Made by a program: the position numbers and the translations under genes. The notes below the pieces were generated by a model. The model made no database searches and was not told the DNA's origin. It worked only from the letters and a program-made list of their open reading frames with translations. This document shows positions 1-7,173 of a stretch of 17,697 nt of DNA, one piece after another. How positions within the stretch are numbered: the stretch's first letter is position 1; every line of letters starts with the position of its first letter. The DNA is taken from NCBI GenBank assembly GCA_046596415.1, contig JBKJML010000186.1, positions 1 through 17,697 on the forward strand, read 5' to 3'. Source of the stretch: JBKJML01 sp046596415. GTDB taxonomy: Bacteria > Actinomycetota > Thermoleophilia > Gaiellales > Gaiellaceae.

Positions 1-641
<641 letters not shown>

Positions 642-645
<4 letters not shown>

Positions 646-1001
646 GAAGACGCGGGCGGATCGCCGTCGCGGGTCTTGCCCTCGTGCTGTTCCTCGCTCC
701 CGCTGCGCTCGCGGAGGAAGGCCTCAACGGCCACGAGGTGCGGACGACGCCCACCTCCGGGCCTGAGCACGGCGGCAGCCCTGGCGCCGACGACGGCATG
801 ACCACCGACGAAAAGCGAGGCGACGCGCCGGCGGGCGAGCAGCACGGTTCTCACGGCGTAGCGGCGGCGCCGCCGTCGAAAGGCCGACCGCGGGCGCTCG
901 TGCTCGCCAGCTTTGCGGGTTTCAACGCGCTCGTGCTCGTTGCCGCCGCGTTCCTCCGGCGCCGCGACCGGAGACGCCCCGGCCCCGGTGTGGTCGCGTG
1001 A
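642..1001 (+). CDS. Small exported or membrane-anchored His-containing protein, unknown function
   Basis: This 119-residue protein starts at GTG 642, overlapping the nifJ stop (GTGA), and ends inside another GTGA overlap with the polyferredoxin gene. Residues 1-24 form a signal peptide: arginines at 2-4 and 6, a hydrophobic core, and an ALA cleavage site before EEG. Residues 25-82 are polar and low-complexity, with scattered His (H31, H43, H68, H71) next to Asp, Glu and Gly, which could weakly bind metal. Residues 84-104 form a second hydrophobic segment followed by an Arg-rich tail (RRRDRRR), so the expected topology is type I, with the central part outside the membrane. I do not recognise a family. 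Its place between a ferredoxin-reducing enzyme and a membrane Fe-S protein suggests an accessory role, but that is inference from context. Confidence 0.72.
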
Positions 1002-2389
1002 CCCAACGGAAGCGTCACCTGCTGACCGACGAGACGTCCGGCCGTAACTTGCTTGCCTACCGAACGGTCGCCGCGGTCGCGCGCAGCCGCTTCTATCCGG
1101 CCGTCCTGCAGTGGGTGACGACAGCGGTCTTCGTCGTGATCGTGTGGCAGCTGATGCTCGGTCCGGCTGCCGCTGAAGCCAACCTCGGCACCGCTCTCAC
1201 CTGGGTGCTCTGGTGGCCGCTGATCCCGATCGTCTTCCTGCTGCTGGGCCGCTTCTGGTGCGCGGTCTGCCCGTTCGGCTGGCTCTCCGACCAGGTGCAA
1301 CGTTACGTCGGCATCGACCGGCCGGTGCCCGCGTTCCTGAAGCGCTACGGAATCTGGATCATCGACGCGACCTTCATCGGGATCACCTGGGCCGACCACG
1401 TCTGGGGAATCGTCGCGAGCCCCTGGGGATCGGGGCTGCTGCTGCTCGGGATGACGACGGCGGTGGTCGCCACCGCAGCGGTCTTCCAGCGACGCGCGTT
1501 CTGCCGCTACCTCTGTTTCCTGGGCGGCCTCGCAGGCAACTACGCCCGCGCCGGCATGGTGGCGCTCCGCGCCGACCCCGACATCTGTGCGACGTGCACG
1601 AGCCGGGCGGCCTGCTTCAACGGAACAGCGGCAAGCGCACCCTGCCCGCTCTTCGAGTTCCCGCGCACGATGGACTCCAACGCGAACTGCAACCTGTGCG
1701 CAAGCTGCGTCAAGAGCTGCCCACACGATGCGATCACGCTGACCGTCAGGCCGCCGACACGCGAGCTCTGGGCGGTTCGCCGGCCGAAGGTCTCAGAGTC
1801 GTTTCTCGCCGCGGCGATCATGGGCATCGTCCTCGTCCAGAACGTGACGATGCTCGGCTTCTGGGCCGATACGCTCGCCTGGCTCGAGCAGACGACCGGC
1901 ACCTCGAGCTACGCGGTCAACTACACGATCGCATTCACCGTCGCCATCTCGCTGCCGGTCGGGTTGCTGCTCGCCGCGTCGCGCGGTGCGGCGCGTTTGC
2001 GCGGCGGGACGACTCGACACTATTTCGCAAGCTTCGGCTATGCGCTCATCCCGCTCGACATCGCCGGACACATCGCGCACAACCTCTTCCACCTGCTTGC
2101 CGAGGGCAAGTCGATCCTCGTCACGGCACTTGCGCTCCTCGGCCGCGAAAGCGCCGCTGGGTCGATGGCGATCGTCGGCAACAGCACGATTCGCTTCCTC
2201 CAGTACACCCTGATCGCCCTCGGGCTCGTAGGCTCGCTCTACACAGCGCATCGCATCACCGCAGCCCGCTCGACGGGCCACTCGCGCCTGTCCAGCGGGC
2301 TCCTGCTTGCTCCTTACGCAACGCTCATTCTCGTCCTTGTCGCCCTCAACGGCTGGCTGTTCGCGCTGCCGATGGCCCACCGCATGTAG
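998..2389 (+). CDS. Membrane polyferredoxin (NapH/CcoG/NosR-like 4Fe-4S protein)
   Basis: This 463-residue integral membrane protein starts at GTG 998 in a GTGA overlap. Hydrophobic segments lie at about 36-54, 67-84, 120-137, 144-163, 268-290, 307-328, 344-365, 372-382, 397-415 and 434-457. The NapH-type motif CAVCP (Cys88, Cys91) follows the second segment and CRYLC (Cys169, Cys173) follows the fourth. A ferredoxin-like region follows: Cys197, Cys200, Cys206 with Cys216-Pro, then the classic CNLCASCVKSCP (Cys231, 234, 237, 241). Related proteins pass electrons between quinol or ferredoxin and periplasmic or membrane partners. A cluster H358, H361, H365 (GHIAHNLFH) inside a membrane segment could hold haem or metal; this is a guess. 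Linkage to nifJ suggests an electron route from reduced ferredoxin into the membrane. The downstream hairpin at 2400-2429 ends the operon. Confidence 0.88.
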   Translation: MTQRKRHLLTDETSGRNLLAYRTVAAVARSRFYPAVLQWVTTAVFVVIVWQLMLGPAAAEANLGTALTWVLWWPLIPIVFLLLGRFWCAVCPFGWLSDQVQRYVGIDRPVPAFLKRYGIWIIDATFIGITWADHVWGIVASPWGSGLLLLGMTTAVVATAAVFQRRAFCRYLCFLGGLAGNYARAGMVALRADPDICATCTSRAACFNGTAASAPCPLFEFPRTMDSNANCNLCASCVKSCPHDAITLTVRPPTRELWAVRRPKVSESFLAAAIMGIVLVQNVTMLGFWADTLAWLEQTTGTSSYAVNYTIAFTVAISLPVGLLLAASRGAARLRGGTTRHYFASFGYALIPLDIAGHIAHNLFHLLAEGKSILVTALALLGRESAAGSMAIVGNSTIRFLQYTLIALGLVGSLYTAHRITAARSTGHSRLSSGLLLAPYATLILVLVALNGWLFALPMAHRM

Positions 2390-2399
2390 CCACCACTGC

Positions 2400-2429
2400 C
2401 GCCGGCCGAGGCGCCTGCCTCAGCCGGCG
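2400..2429. terminator. Bidirectional hairpin between convergent genes
   Basis: An inverted repeat lies between the polyferredoxin stop (2387-2389) and the convergent gene. Outer arms CGCCGGC (2400-2406) and GCCGGCG (2423-2429) and inner arms GAGGC (2408-2412) and GCCTC (2417-2421) form a 12-bp stem with one C/A mismatch and a 4-base loop. There is no U-tract on either side, as is common in high-GC actinobacterial terminators. The stop codon of the minus-strand gene (2420-2422) lies inside the stem. Confidence 0.7.
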
Positions 2430-4144
2430 AGGAACGGGACGAACGGTGCGAGGTCGGTGGCGCCTGTTGTCGGCAGGTCGTCGCGCAGGCAGGTTGCGCC
2501 GTCGAGCTGCGCCCGCTCCTGCGTGCGGAGCCAGCGTGCGTAGACGTCGTCGCGCGCGAGACGGGCGAGGTTTCCACGTGCGACCACCCGGCCGACGTCG
2601 GAGGGCAGCAGCCCGAGCGGCAGCGACGGCCCGATCGGCCTGACGCGGAAGACACCGTCCGGCGTGTCGATCAGCGAAGCCCGCCGGAGCGTGAAGACGC
2701 TCGCCGGCGCCAGCGACGAGACCGCCCAGCCGCGCTCGGCACCACCGAGCCACGGCGCCGCCGGCGTCACGTGGACGAGCCGCACCGGCTGTGCGATGTA
2801 GGACGCGACGAAGTCCTCCACCTCGGAGCGGGCATGCCGTCGCGGCCTGAAGCGCGCCTGGATCCGGTCGCGCGCGACCCGGTCGGCGATCACCGCTCGA
2901 GCCTCGCCCAGCGTCAGCCTCGCTCGCGCGAGCGCAGCCAAGTAACCCGCGCGGCTGCCGCCGAAGCTCGAAGCGACGACGAAGCGTTCCGCCGCGATGA
3001 CGCTGACCGCATCGACGGGCGCCTCCTTACGGAGCACGGAGCGCTCGAGCAGAACGCTGGCGGCGAACGCGTCGTCGCCGGTCAACCGAGTCAGCCGGTA
3101 GAGCGGCAGCCGGTCGATGCGCCCAGCCGCGAGCACGCAGCGAGAGCCGAGCGGCAGCGTGAGCTGCCCGTCGGTCAGCGACGCGTCGAACCCCGCGCCC
3201 GCCGCGCCCGGCCCGTCGCAGAGCTTCCCGTCGCGCGCCCACAGCCACACGCACGCCGCCGCGGCCTTGTCCGGATCGACCCCTTCGGTGCTGAAGGTCG
3301 CGAATCCCCACGACCAGATGCCCTGGATCCTGAACTCGCGCGCCACCTGCTTGGCGGCCAGCGCTTCCCACTTGATCACCTGGAGCCACGCCTCGCGCGA
3401 CGCGCCCCTGCGGGCGCCGCCGTTCGGCGCCGATTGAAACTGCAGCTCGAGCGCGATCCTGTTCGCCGGAATGCCGAGCTGGGTCAGGTGCGAGACGAGC
3501 CCGCGCAGGCTGTTCCGCATCAGGCGGCTCGCGCGCACGGCGCCGAGCTTGTAGAGCGCCGGGGTGTCCGGCGCGGTGAAGTAGACCTGGCGGATCAGGA
3601 TCGCCGACTTCGCGGCCTCGCGCCACCAGTCGGCCGCCTCGCCGCCGATGTACGGCGGGTTCGCGATCGTGATCGCGGGGCGCGCTCCAAGGCGCTGCAG
3701 CTCCTGGAAGAGCCGCAGCGCGTTCGCCCGGTACTGGGCGTTCGTGTTCGACCACGGCGTCGCCGTCTGGGCGCCGAAGAGCTCGTTCATCGCAAGGATC
3801 GGGGTGGCGCAGCCAGTGACGGAGACGGCGAAGTCGAAGAGACCCTTGGCGCGAGCCGGGATCGTCGCCGGGTCGGCGGGCGCGAGCGTCGTCCCGATCC
3901 GCTTGTTGAAGTTCAGGTCGAAGAAGACCGTCGCGGCCCCCTTGGCGCGCATCTGCGCCGGCACCTCGATACCCGATGAGACCGCGAGGATCGTGCCGGG
4001 CTTCGCAGGCACCGGAGCGTCGTGCCCCGCGAAGTCGATCCAGATCGGGCCGCTGTCCGGTATCCCGCAGGAATCGGCGTACGCAGGCGAGGCGGCGAGC
4101 ACGAACGCGGCCAGGCTGGCGAGGACGACAAAGCTTCGCTTCAC
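2420..4144 (-). CDS. Secreted TIM-barrel-like protein, possible glycoside hydrolase relative
   Basis: This 574-residue protein starts at GTG 4144. Residues 1-23 are a signal peptide (MKRS, hydrophobic core, AYA cleavage before DSC). The N-terminal part (about 33-320) has the rhythm of a (beta/alpha)8 barrel: IWIDF, TILAVSS, ATVFFDLNF, FDFAVSV, PILAMNELFG, AITIANPP, IALELQFQ, IQGIWSWGFATFS. The MNE motif (Glu121) and Glu233 in ALELQF sit where clan-A glycosidases carry their catalytic acids, and Trp-rich IWSWG (277-280) resembles a last-strand segment. This comparison is by eye only. The C-terminal half (about 330-574) is Arg-rich and helical, of unknown fold. The gene stands alone, convergent with the redox operon and divergent from the cupredoxin operon. 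A TAGCCT hexamer (4153-4158, reverse strand) lies 8 bases before the GTG with no Shine-Dalgarno site, so it may be leaderless. Alternative: an uncharacterised secreted family with no enzymatic activity. Confidence 0.72.
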   Translation of the reverse strand: MKRSFVVLASLAAFVLAASPAYADSCGIPDSGPIWIDFAGHDAPVPAKPGTILAVSSGIEVPAQMRAKGAATVFFDLNFNKRIGTTLAPADPATIPARAKGLFDFAVSVTGCATPILAMNELFGAQTATPWSNTNAQYRANALRLFQELQRLGARPAITIANPPYIGGEAADWWREAAKSAILIRQVYFTAPDTPALYKLGAVRASRLMRNSLRGLVSHLTQLGIPANRIALELQFQSAPNGGARRGASREAWLQVIKWEALAAKQVAREFRIQGIWSWGFATFSTEGVDPDKAAAACVWLWARDGKLCDGPGAAGAGFDASLTDGQLTLPLGSRCVLAAGRIDRLPLYRLTRLTGDDAFAASVLLERSVLRKEAPVDAVSVIAAERFVVASSFGGSRAGYLAALARARLTLGEARAVIADRVARDRIQARFRPRRHARSEVEDFVASYIAQPVRLVHVTPAAPWLGGAERGWAVSSLAPASVFTLRRASLIDTPDGVFRVRPIGPSLPLGLLPSDVGRVVARGNLARLARDDVYARWLRTQERAQLDGATCLRDDLPTTGATDLAPFVPFLAG

Positions 4145-4262
4145 GCCCGGTCAGGCTACCTGGCTCGTCGGCACGCTAGATCAGGGCAGCAACCATCTGA
4201 AGATCGATGGACGGCGGCTGGATCGTGCCGCTTTACAGCGCGGTTTTCCTGCGGCGCGTTCA

Positions 4263-4330
4263 GCCGCTCTGGCCTGACGTCAACCCGGCGAGCGGGCGCG
4301 AGGTAAGGCCGGCGCGATCTCCGACACCAA
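4263..4330 (+). promoter_or_regulatory. Promoter-like module, copy 1 (upstream of cupredoxin operon)
   Basis: Three blocks recur at identical spacing in front of the sigma-factor operon (6180-6247): GCCGCTCTGG at 4263-4272, AGGTAAG at 4301-4307 and GACACCAA at 4323-4330. The 15-base gap between the last two fits a -35/-10 pair of the ECF type, and 8 of its 15 bases also match the other copy. Transcription would begin near 4335, giving a leader of about 30 bases that contains a strong ribosome-binding site. The 10-base upstream block could be an activator site. That these are functional promoters of the neighbouring sigma factor is inference. Confidence 0.55.
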
Positions 4331-4351
4331 TACGGCAATCACCGAATCCCC

Positions 4352-4359
4352 AAGGAGGG
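4352..4359 (+). promoter_or_regulatory. Strong Shine-Dalgarno site
   Basis: AAGGAGGG lies 7 bases before ATG 4367. It fixes the start of the first gene of the cupredoxin operon and rules out reading an upstream extension. Confidence 0.85.
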
Positions 4360-4366
4360 AAACGAC

Positions 4367-4675
4367 ATGCCCTACGGCTCTTGGATCAACGACCTGCCAA
4401 CCGCGTTCTTCATGGTCGTCCACATCGCCGCGTTCACGCTCGGCGCCGGGTTCGCCTGGCTGGCCTTCAAGCGCGAGCTCGCCCTGCTCGGTACCGGCTT
4501 CTCGCTCTTCGCCGCGGCCGAGCTGACCTACATGACCTACCACCTCGATTGGACCGTGTTCCTGTTCGCACACACGATCGCCGAGGTGCTCGACCTGACC
4601 GCCTTCGTGCTCGTCTTCGCGGCCGCCGTCTGGCAGACCGTCGGCGCACGGCGGCCGGCGGAGGTGACCCGCTGA
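4367..4675 (+). CDS. Small membrane protein, first gene of cupredoxin operon
   Basis: This 102-residue protein has three or four hydrophobic segments, at about 11-30, 35-55 and 62-90 (the last long enough for two short helices), with a short basic C-terminus. A histidine lies in the first segment (H19, VVHIAAF) and H59 falls in YMTYHLDW before the third; H69 falls in FLFAHTIAEVLDL. These buried histidines are possible metal or haem contacts, but no known motif is complete. I do not recognise the family. Its stop overlaps the cupredoxin start by one base (TGATG), so the two proteins are probably made together at the membrane. The start is secure because of the AAGGAGGG site. Confidence 0.75.
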   Translation: MPYGSWINDLPTAFFMVVHIAAFTLGAGFAWLAFKRELALLGTGFSLFAAAELTYMTYHLDWTVFLFAHTIAEVLDLTAFVLVFAAAVWQTVGARRPAEVTR

Positions 4676-5016
4676 TGGCGTCCCTGCACCGGGTCGCGCT
4701 CGCCGCGTCGTTTGCGGTCGTCCTAGTCGCCGCGGGCTGCGGCAGCAGCGAAAGCAGTGAACCCGTGGCGACGACCGAGGTGACGATGGCCAAGAGCTAT
4801 GTCTTCGAGCCGAAGACGATCGAGATCGAGGCCGGCGCGACCGTCACCTGGACGAACGACGACAACTTCACCCACACCGTCCAGGTCGACGGGCAGGAAG
4901 ACCACAAGGTCGAGCAGGGCGAAAGCGTCTCGATCGCGTTCGACACCCCCGGCACCTACCACTACGTCTGCACGCTCCACCGCCAGAACATGGACGGGGA
5001 GGTGATCGTCAAATGA
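4675..5016 (+). CDS. Cupredoxin (plastocyanin/azurin-like) lipoprotein
   Basis: This 113-residue protein starts at ATG 4675, preceded by GGAGGTGA at 4660-4667. Residues 1-22 are a lipoprotein signal ending in the lipobox VAAGC (Cys22 lipidated), so the mature protein is anchored on the outer face of the membrane. A Ser/Glu linker leads into a cupredoxin domain (about 36-113) with AGATVTWTNDD and the type 1 copper ligands: His67 (FTHTV), Cys99, His102 and Met106 (YVCTLHRQNM). In known relatives this blue-copper site carries single electrons between membrane complexes or soluble donors. All four ligands are present, so it should bind copper. Its overlaps with both neighbours (1 bp and 4 bp) imply a stoichiometric complex or shared pathway with the two membrane proteins. 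Confidence 0.93.
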   Translation: MASLHRVALAASFAVVLVAAGCGSSESSEPVATTEVTMAKSYVFEPKTIEIEAGATVTWTNDDNFTHTVQVDGQEDHKVEQGESVSIAFDTPGTYHYVCTLHRQNMDGEVIVK

Positions 5017-5411
5017 ACCTCCGGCGCGATGTCGTCATCCTCGCCAGCGCCGTCAGCGCCGGCATCCACGGCGCCCTCGCCCCGGCGCACTTCACGGAAG
5101 GCACCGGTGCCGGCCTGGGATTCGCCGCCTCGGCGATCCTGCTTGCCGCGCTCGCCGTCGTCCTGACGGTGCGTCCGGCGAGCTCCCTCCCGCTGGTAAG
5201 TGCGGCGGTCGTCTTCGCCGGGCTGCTCGGGAGCTACGCCCTCGCGACGACGACCGGACTGCCACTGCTCCACCCCCAGTCCGAACCGGTCGACGGCCTC
5301 GCCCTCGCCACGAAGGCGTTCGAGGCCGTCGGCCTGGTGACGGCGATGAACCTCATCTGGCGCCGACCGGCGCTGGCGCTGAGCCCTCAACCGAAAGGAA
5401 CGCTGACATGA
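5013..5411 (+). CDS. Four-helix membrane protein, unknown function
   Basis: This 132-residue protein starts at ATG 5013 in an ATGA overlap, with GGGGAGGTGA about 7 bases upstream. Hydrophobic segments lie at about 7-25, 33-53, 60-80 and 97-115. His19 (AGIHGAL) and His26 (PAHFTEG) lie near the end of the first helix, and H87 lies in a loop (LLHPQ). I do not recognise a named family. Together with the 4367 gene it provides the membrane part of the cupredoxin operon; whether it takes electrons from or gives them to the copper protein cannot be told from sequence. Its stop overlaps the next start by 4 bases (ATGA). Confidence 0.75.
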   Translation: MNLRRDVVILASAVSAGIHGALAPAHFTEGTGAGLGFAASAILLAALAVVLTVRPASSLPLVSAAVVFAGLLGSYALATTTGLPLLHPQSEPVDGLALATKAFEAVGLVTAMNLIWRRPALALSPQPKGTLT

Positions 5412-6139
5412 ACAGCGCTCATCTGAACAAGACCGGGGCTGCGCGCCCGATCCCGCTCGCTCTGACGGTGCTGGTGGCGTTCTTCGCCGCCCTCGCCGCC
5501 CTCGCCGTCTCGAACGGCCACGACGCCATGGCTCACGGCAACGCGCCGGGCCAGGCCGAGGCGCCGCTTGCAGCTTCGCACTCGCCGGCGGCAGTCACGC
5601 GCAAGGCGTCCGCACTCCACGCCGAGCTGCGCGTGCTGTGGGAGGACCACATCGTCTGGACGCGGCTGGCGATCATCAGCCTGACGACCGGCTCGCCCGA
5701 CACGCAGGCCACAGTTGGTCGGCTCTTGACGAACCAAACCGATATCGGCAACGCGGTCAAGCCCTTCTACGGCAAGGCAGCCGGCGACGCGCTCACGGCG
5801 GGGCTGCGCAAGCACATCCTGATCGCCGCCGATGTCGTGGCCGCCGCCAAGGCCGGTGACCAGGCCAAGCTCGCCGACGCGCAAGCGCGCTGGCAGCAGA
5901 ACGCCGACGACATCGCAGGCGTTCTCGCGAGCGTCAATCCCCGCTTCTGGAAGCTCGGAGCGATGAAGGCCGAAATGAGCAAGCACCTGAACCTGACGAC
6001 GCAGGAAGCGGTGGCCAGGCTCCAGGGCGACTGGGCCGCCGACGTCGCCGCCTACGACAAGATTCATCGTCACATCCTGCACATGTCCGACGTTCTCGCT
6101 GACGGGGTCGTCAAGCAGTTCCCGAAGCGCTTCCGCTAA
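5408..6139 (+). CDS. Exported or anchored all-helical protein of an uncharacterised family
   Basis: This 243-residue protein starts at ATG 5408, with AAAGGAA at 5394-5400. Residues 15-34 form one hydrophobic segment (signal anchor or signal peptide) followed by a His-containing linker (HDAMAHG). From about residue 65 the rest looks like a helical bundle. Motifs are LRVLWEDHIVWTRLAI (74-89), KPFYG (118-122), HILIAADVVAAAKAGD (136-151), WQQNADDIA (162-170) and, near the C-terminus, VVKQFPKRF. From memory, the same motif string occurs in uncharacterised Bacillus and actinobacterial proteins, some wrongly labelled as acetylglutamate kinase; no kinase motif is visible. Conserved Trp, His and Asp suggest a metal or haem site. 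As last gene of the cupredoxin operon, followed by a hairpin, it is probably part of the same extracytoplasmic redox function. Confidence 0.8.
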   Translation: MNSAHLNKTGAARPIPLALTVLVAFFAALAALAVSNGHDAMAHGNAPGQAEAPLAASHSPAAVTRKASALHAELRVLWEDHIVWTRLAIISLTTGSPDTQATVGRLLTNQTDIGNAVKPFYGKAAGDALTAGLRKHILIAADVVAAAKAGDQAKLADAQARWQQNADDIAGVLASVNPRFWKLGAMKAEMSKHLNLTTQEAVARLQGDWAADVAAYDKIHRHILHMSDVLADGVVKQFPKRFR

Positions 6140-6163
6140 GACGTCGGCACTCACGAAGGATCC

Positions 6164-6193
6164 CGTCCCAGAGCGGCTTGCCGCTCTGGGACG
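6164..6193 (+). terminator. Hairpin terminator of the cupredoxin operon
   Basis: A perfect 13-bp stem, CGTCCCAGAGCGG pairing with CCGCTCTGGGACG, has a 4-base loop (CTTG) and starts 25 bases after the stop at 6139. No U-tract follows. The 3' arm contains the GCCGCTCTGG block of the downstream promoter module, so terminator and regulatory DNA overlap. Confidence 0.75.
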
Positions 6194-6247
6194 ACTCGCG
6201 TCCAAACGTCGAGGCCCAGGTAAGACCGGGGCGCTTCGTGACACCAA
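6180..6247 (+). promoter_or_regulatory. Promoter-like module, copy 2 (upstream of sigma-factor operon)
   Basis: Blocks are GCCGCTCTGG at 6180-6189, AGGTAAG at 6218-6224 and GACACCAA at 6240-6247, with the same distances as copy 1 at 4263-4330. Here the GACACC block is only 8 bases from ATG 6254, so transcription would start at or just before the start codon and the message would be leaderless. A sigma-factor gene follows, which fits positive autoregulation of an ECF-type operon. Confidence 0.55.
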
Positions 6248-6253
6248 CCAAGC

Positions 6254-6472
6254 ATGTCGACCGAATTGGGAACCGCACGGGACGCTCAGCTCGTCGTGAC
6301 CTGGCGGCGAGACCTGCTGGCTGCGTCGGCGTTCCCGCTTCCGCTTGCGTATCGGGTCGCACGAGACTCGCGTTATGACATCCACGCTCTCATTGAGCTG
6401 GTCGAGCGCGGCTGCCCTGCCGACCTGGCCGTACGCATCGCAGCCCCACTGGACGGGGGAAGCGCGGCATGA
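6254..6472 (+). CDS. Small protein encoded ahead of the sigma factor, unknown function
   Basis: This 72-residue protein starts at ATG 6254 and ends in an ATGA overlap with the sigma-factor gene. It is soluble and mildly charged, with no membrane segment or Cys motif. Recognisable pieces are VVTWRRDLLAASAFPLP near the N-terminus, a predicted helix YDIHALIELVERGCPADLA, and a short Ala/Gly tail. It could be a small regulator of the sigma factor or simply a translational-coupling leader; I recognise no family. No Shine-Dalgarno site precedes it. The overlap with the sigma gene and the conserved promoter upstream support it as a real gene. Confidence 0.6.
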   Translation: MSTELGTARDAQLVVTWRRDLLAASAFPLPLAYRVARDSRYDIHALIELVERGCPADLAVRIAAPLDGGSAA

Positions 6473-7173
6473 GCTCGGCTACGCTCCCTAACGTGTCCAA
6501 GGCGCCGTCGGCCACCGACCATCAGCTCGCCGGGCCAGGCGTTCCGCCGCTTGACGAAGAGTCGCGCGAGTGGTTGCGCTGCCTGCGGGCTGACAGCCCG
6601 GTCAAGGAGGAGGCCATCGCCCGCCTGCATGCGCTCCTCTTGCGCGCGGCGTTGTTCGAGGTCGGCCGGCGCCGGCAGACGTTGCCGCATCTGCGCGGCA
6701 ACGACCTCGACGACATCGCTAACCAGGCGGCCGACGACGCGCTGGTGAGCGTGCTCAGGCGCCTCGACGACTTCCGTGGCGCCAGTCGCTTCACGACCTG
6801 GGTCTACAAGTTCGCCCTGCTCGAGGCGGCCGTCAAGCTGAGAACCCGTGCCTGGCAAGGCCGCGAGGTGCCACTCGAGCCTGAGAGCTGGAACGTGTTC
6901 TCGACGGGCGGGCTCGAGCCCGCAGAGCAGCTGGAGCAGAGCGAGCTACTGGCGACGCTGCAGCGCGCTGTAGCCGAGGTGCTGACGCCGCATCAACGGA
7001 GTGTCCTCGTAGCCTTGGCTTTGAACGGCGTCCCGATTGACGTCCTCGCCGAGCGTCTCAGCACGACGCGCGGAGCGCTCTACAAGACCTTGCACGACGC
7101 ACGGCGCAAGCTGCGAAGACACCTCGACGATTGCGGGCTCTCACTCGAGTCGCTACTCAAGGAGGAACGGTGA
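6469..7173 (+). CDS. RNA polymerase sigma factor, ECF (sigma-70 family) type
   Basis: This 234-residue protein starts at ATG 6469 after GGGGGAAG. It has a roughly 40-residue non-conserved N-terminus. Region 2 spans about 45-125, including DDIANQAADDALVSVLRRLDD and the promoter-melting/-10 segment FRGASRFTTWVYKFALLEA (102-120). A linker (about 126-165) follows, then region 4 (172-219) with LTPHQRSVLVALALNGVP and the helix-turn-helix VLAERLSTTRGALYKTLHDA that reads the -35 element. Only regions 2 and 4 are present, as in ECF factors. It is followed by a one-base overlap with a zinc-finger anti-sigma gene, the usual ECF layout. The AGGTAAG/GACACCAA element upstream of this operon and of the neighbouring cupredoxin operon is a candidate target. 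It is slightly longer than a minimal ECF factor because of the N-terminal extension. Confidence 0.92.
   Translation: MSSATLPNVSKAPSATDHQLAGPGVPPLDEESREWLRCLRADSPVKEEAIARLHALLLRAALFEVGRRRQTLPHLRGNDLDDIANQAADDALVSVLRRLDDFRGASRFTTWVYKFALLEAAVKLRTRAWQGREVPLEPESWNVFSTGGLEPAEQLEQSELLATLQRAVAEVLTPHQRSVLVALALNGVPIDVLAERLSTTRGALYKTLHDARRKLRRHLDDCGLSLESLLKEER

Larger units (their letters stand above)
4145..4366. other. Divergent intergenic region carrying promoters for both flanking units
   Basis: These 222 bases separate the minus-strand secreted protein from the plus-strand cupredoxin operon. They hold a weak reverse-strand -10 candidate at 4153-4158, the shared promoter-like module at 4263-4330, and the Shine-Dalgarno site at 4352-4359. 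A short imperfect GC stem followed by TTTT occurs near 4229-4250, but it is too weak to call a terminator. I see no small gene here. Confidence 0.6.

Noticed and set aside
851..1726. 291-codon minus-strand open frame opposite the polyferredoxin
   Set aside because: The plus strand has unmistakable Fe-S motifs and membrane segments; this frame has none.
2771..3979. 402-codon plus-strand open frame opposite the secreted barrel-like protein
   Set aside because: Composition is Arg/Glu/Asp-rich shadow; the opposite frame has a clean signal peptide and strand/helix pattern.
5195..5200. Third GGTAAG hexamer as another copy of the shared promoter module
   Set aside because: It is inside a coding sequence and lacks GACACCAA at the right spacing and the upstream GCCGCTCTGG block.
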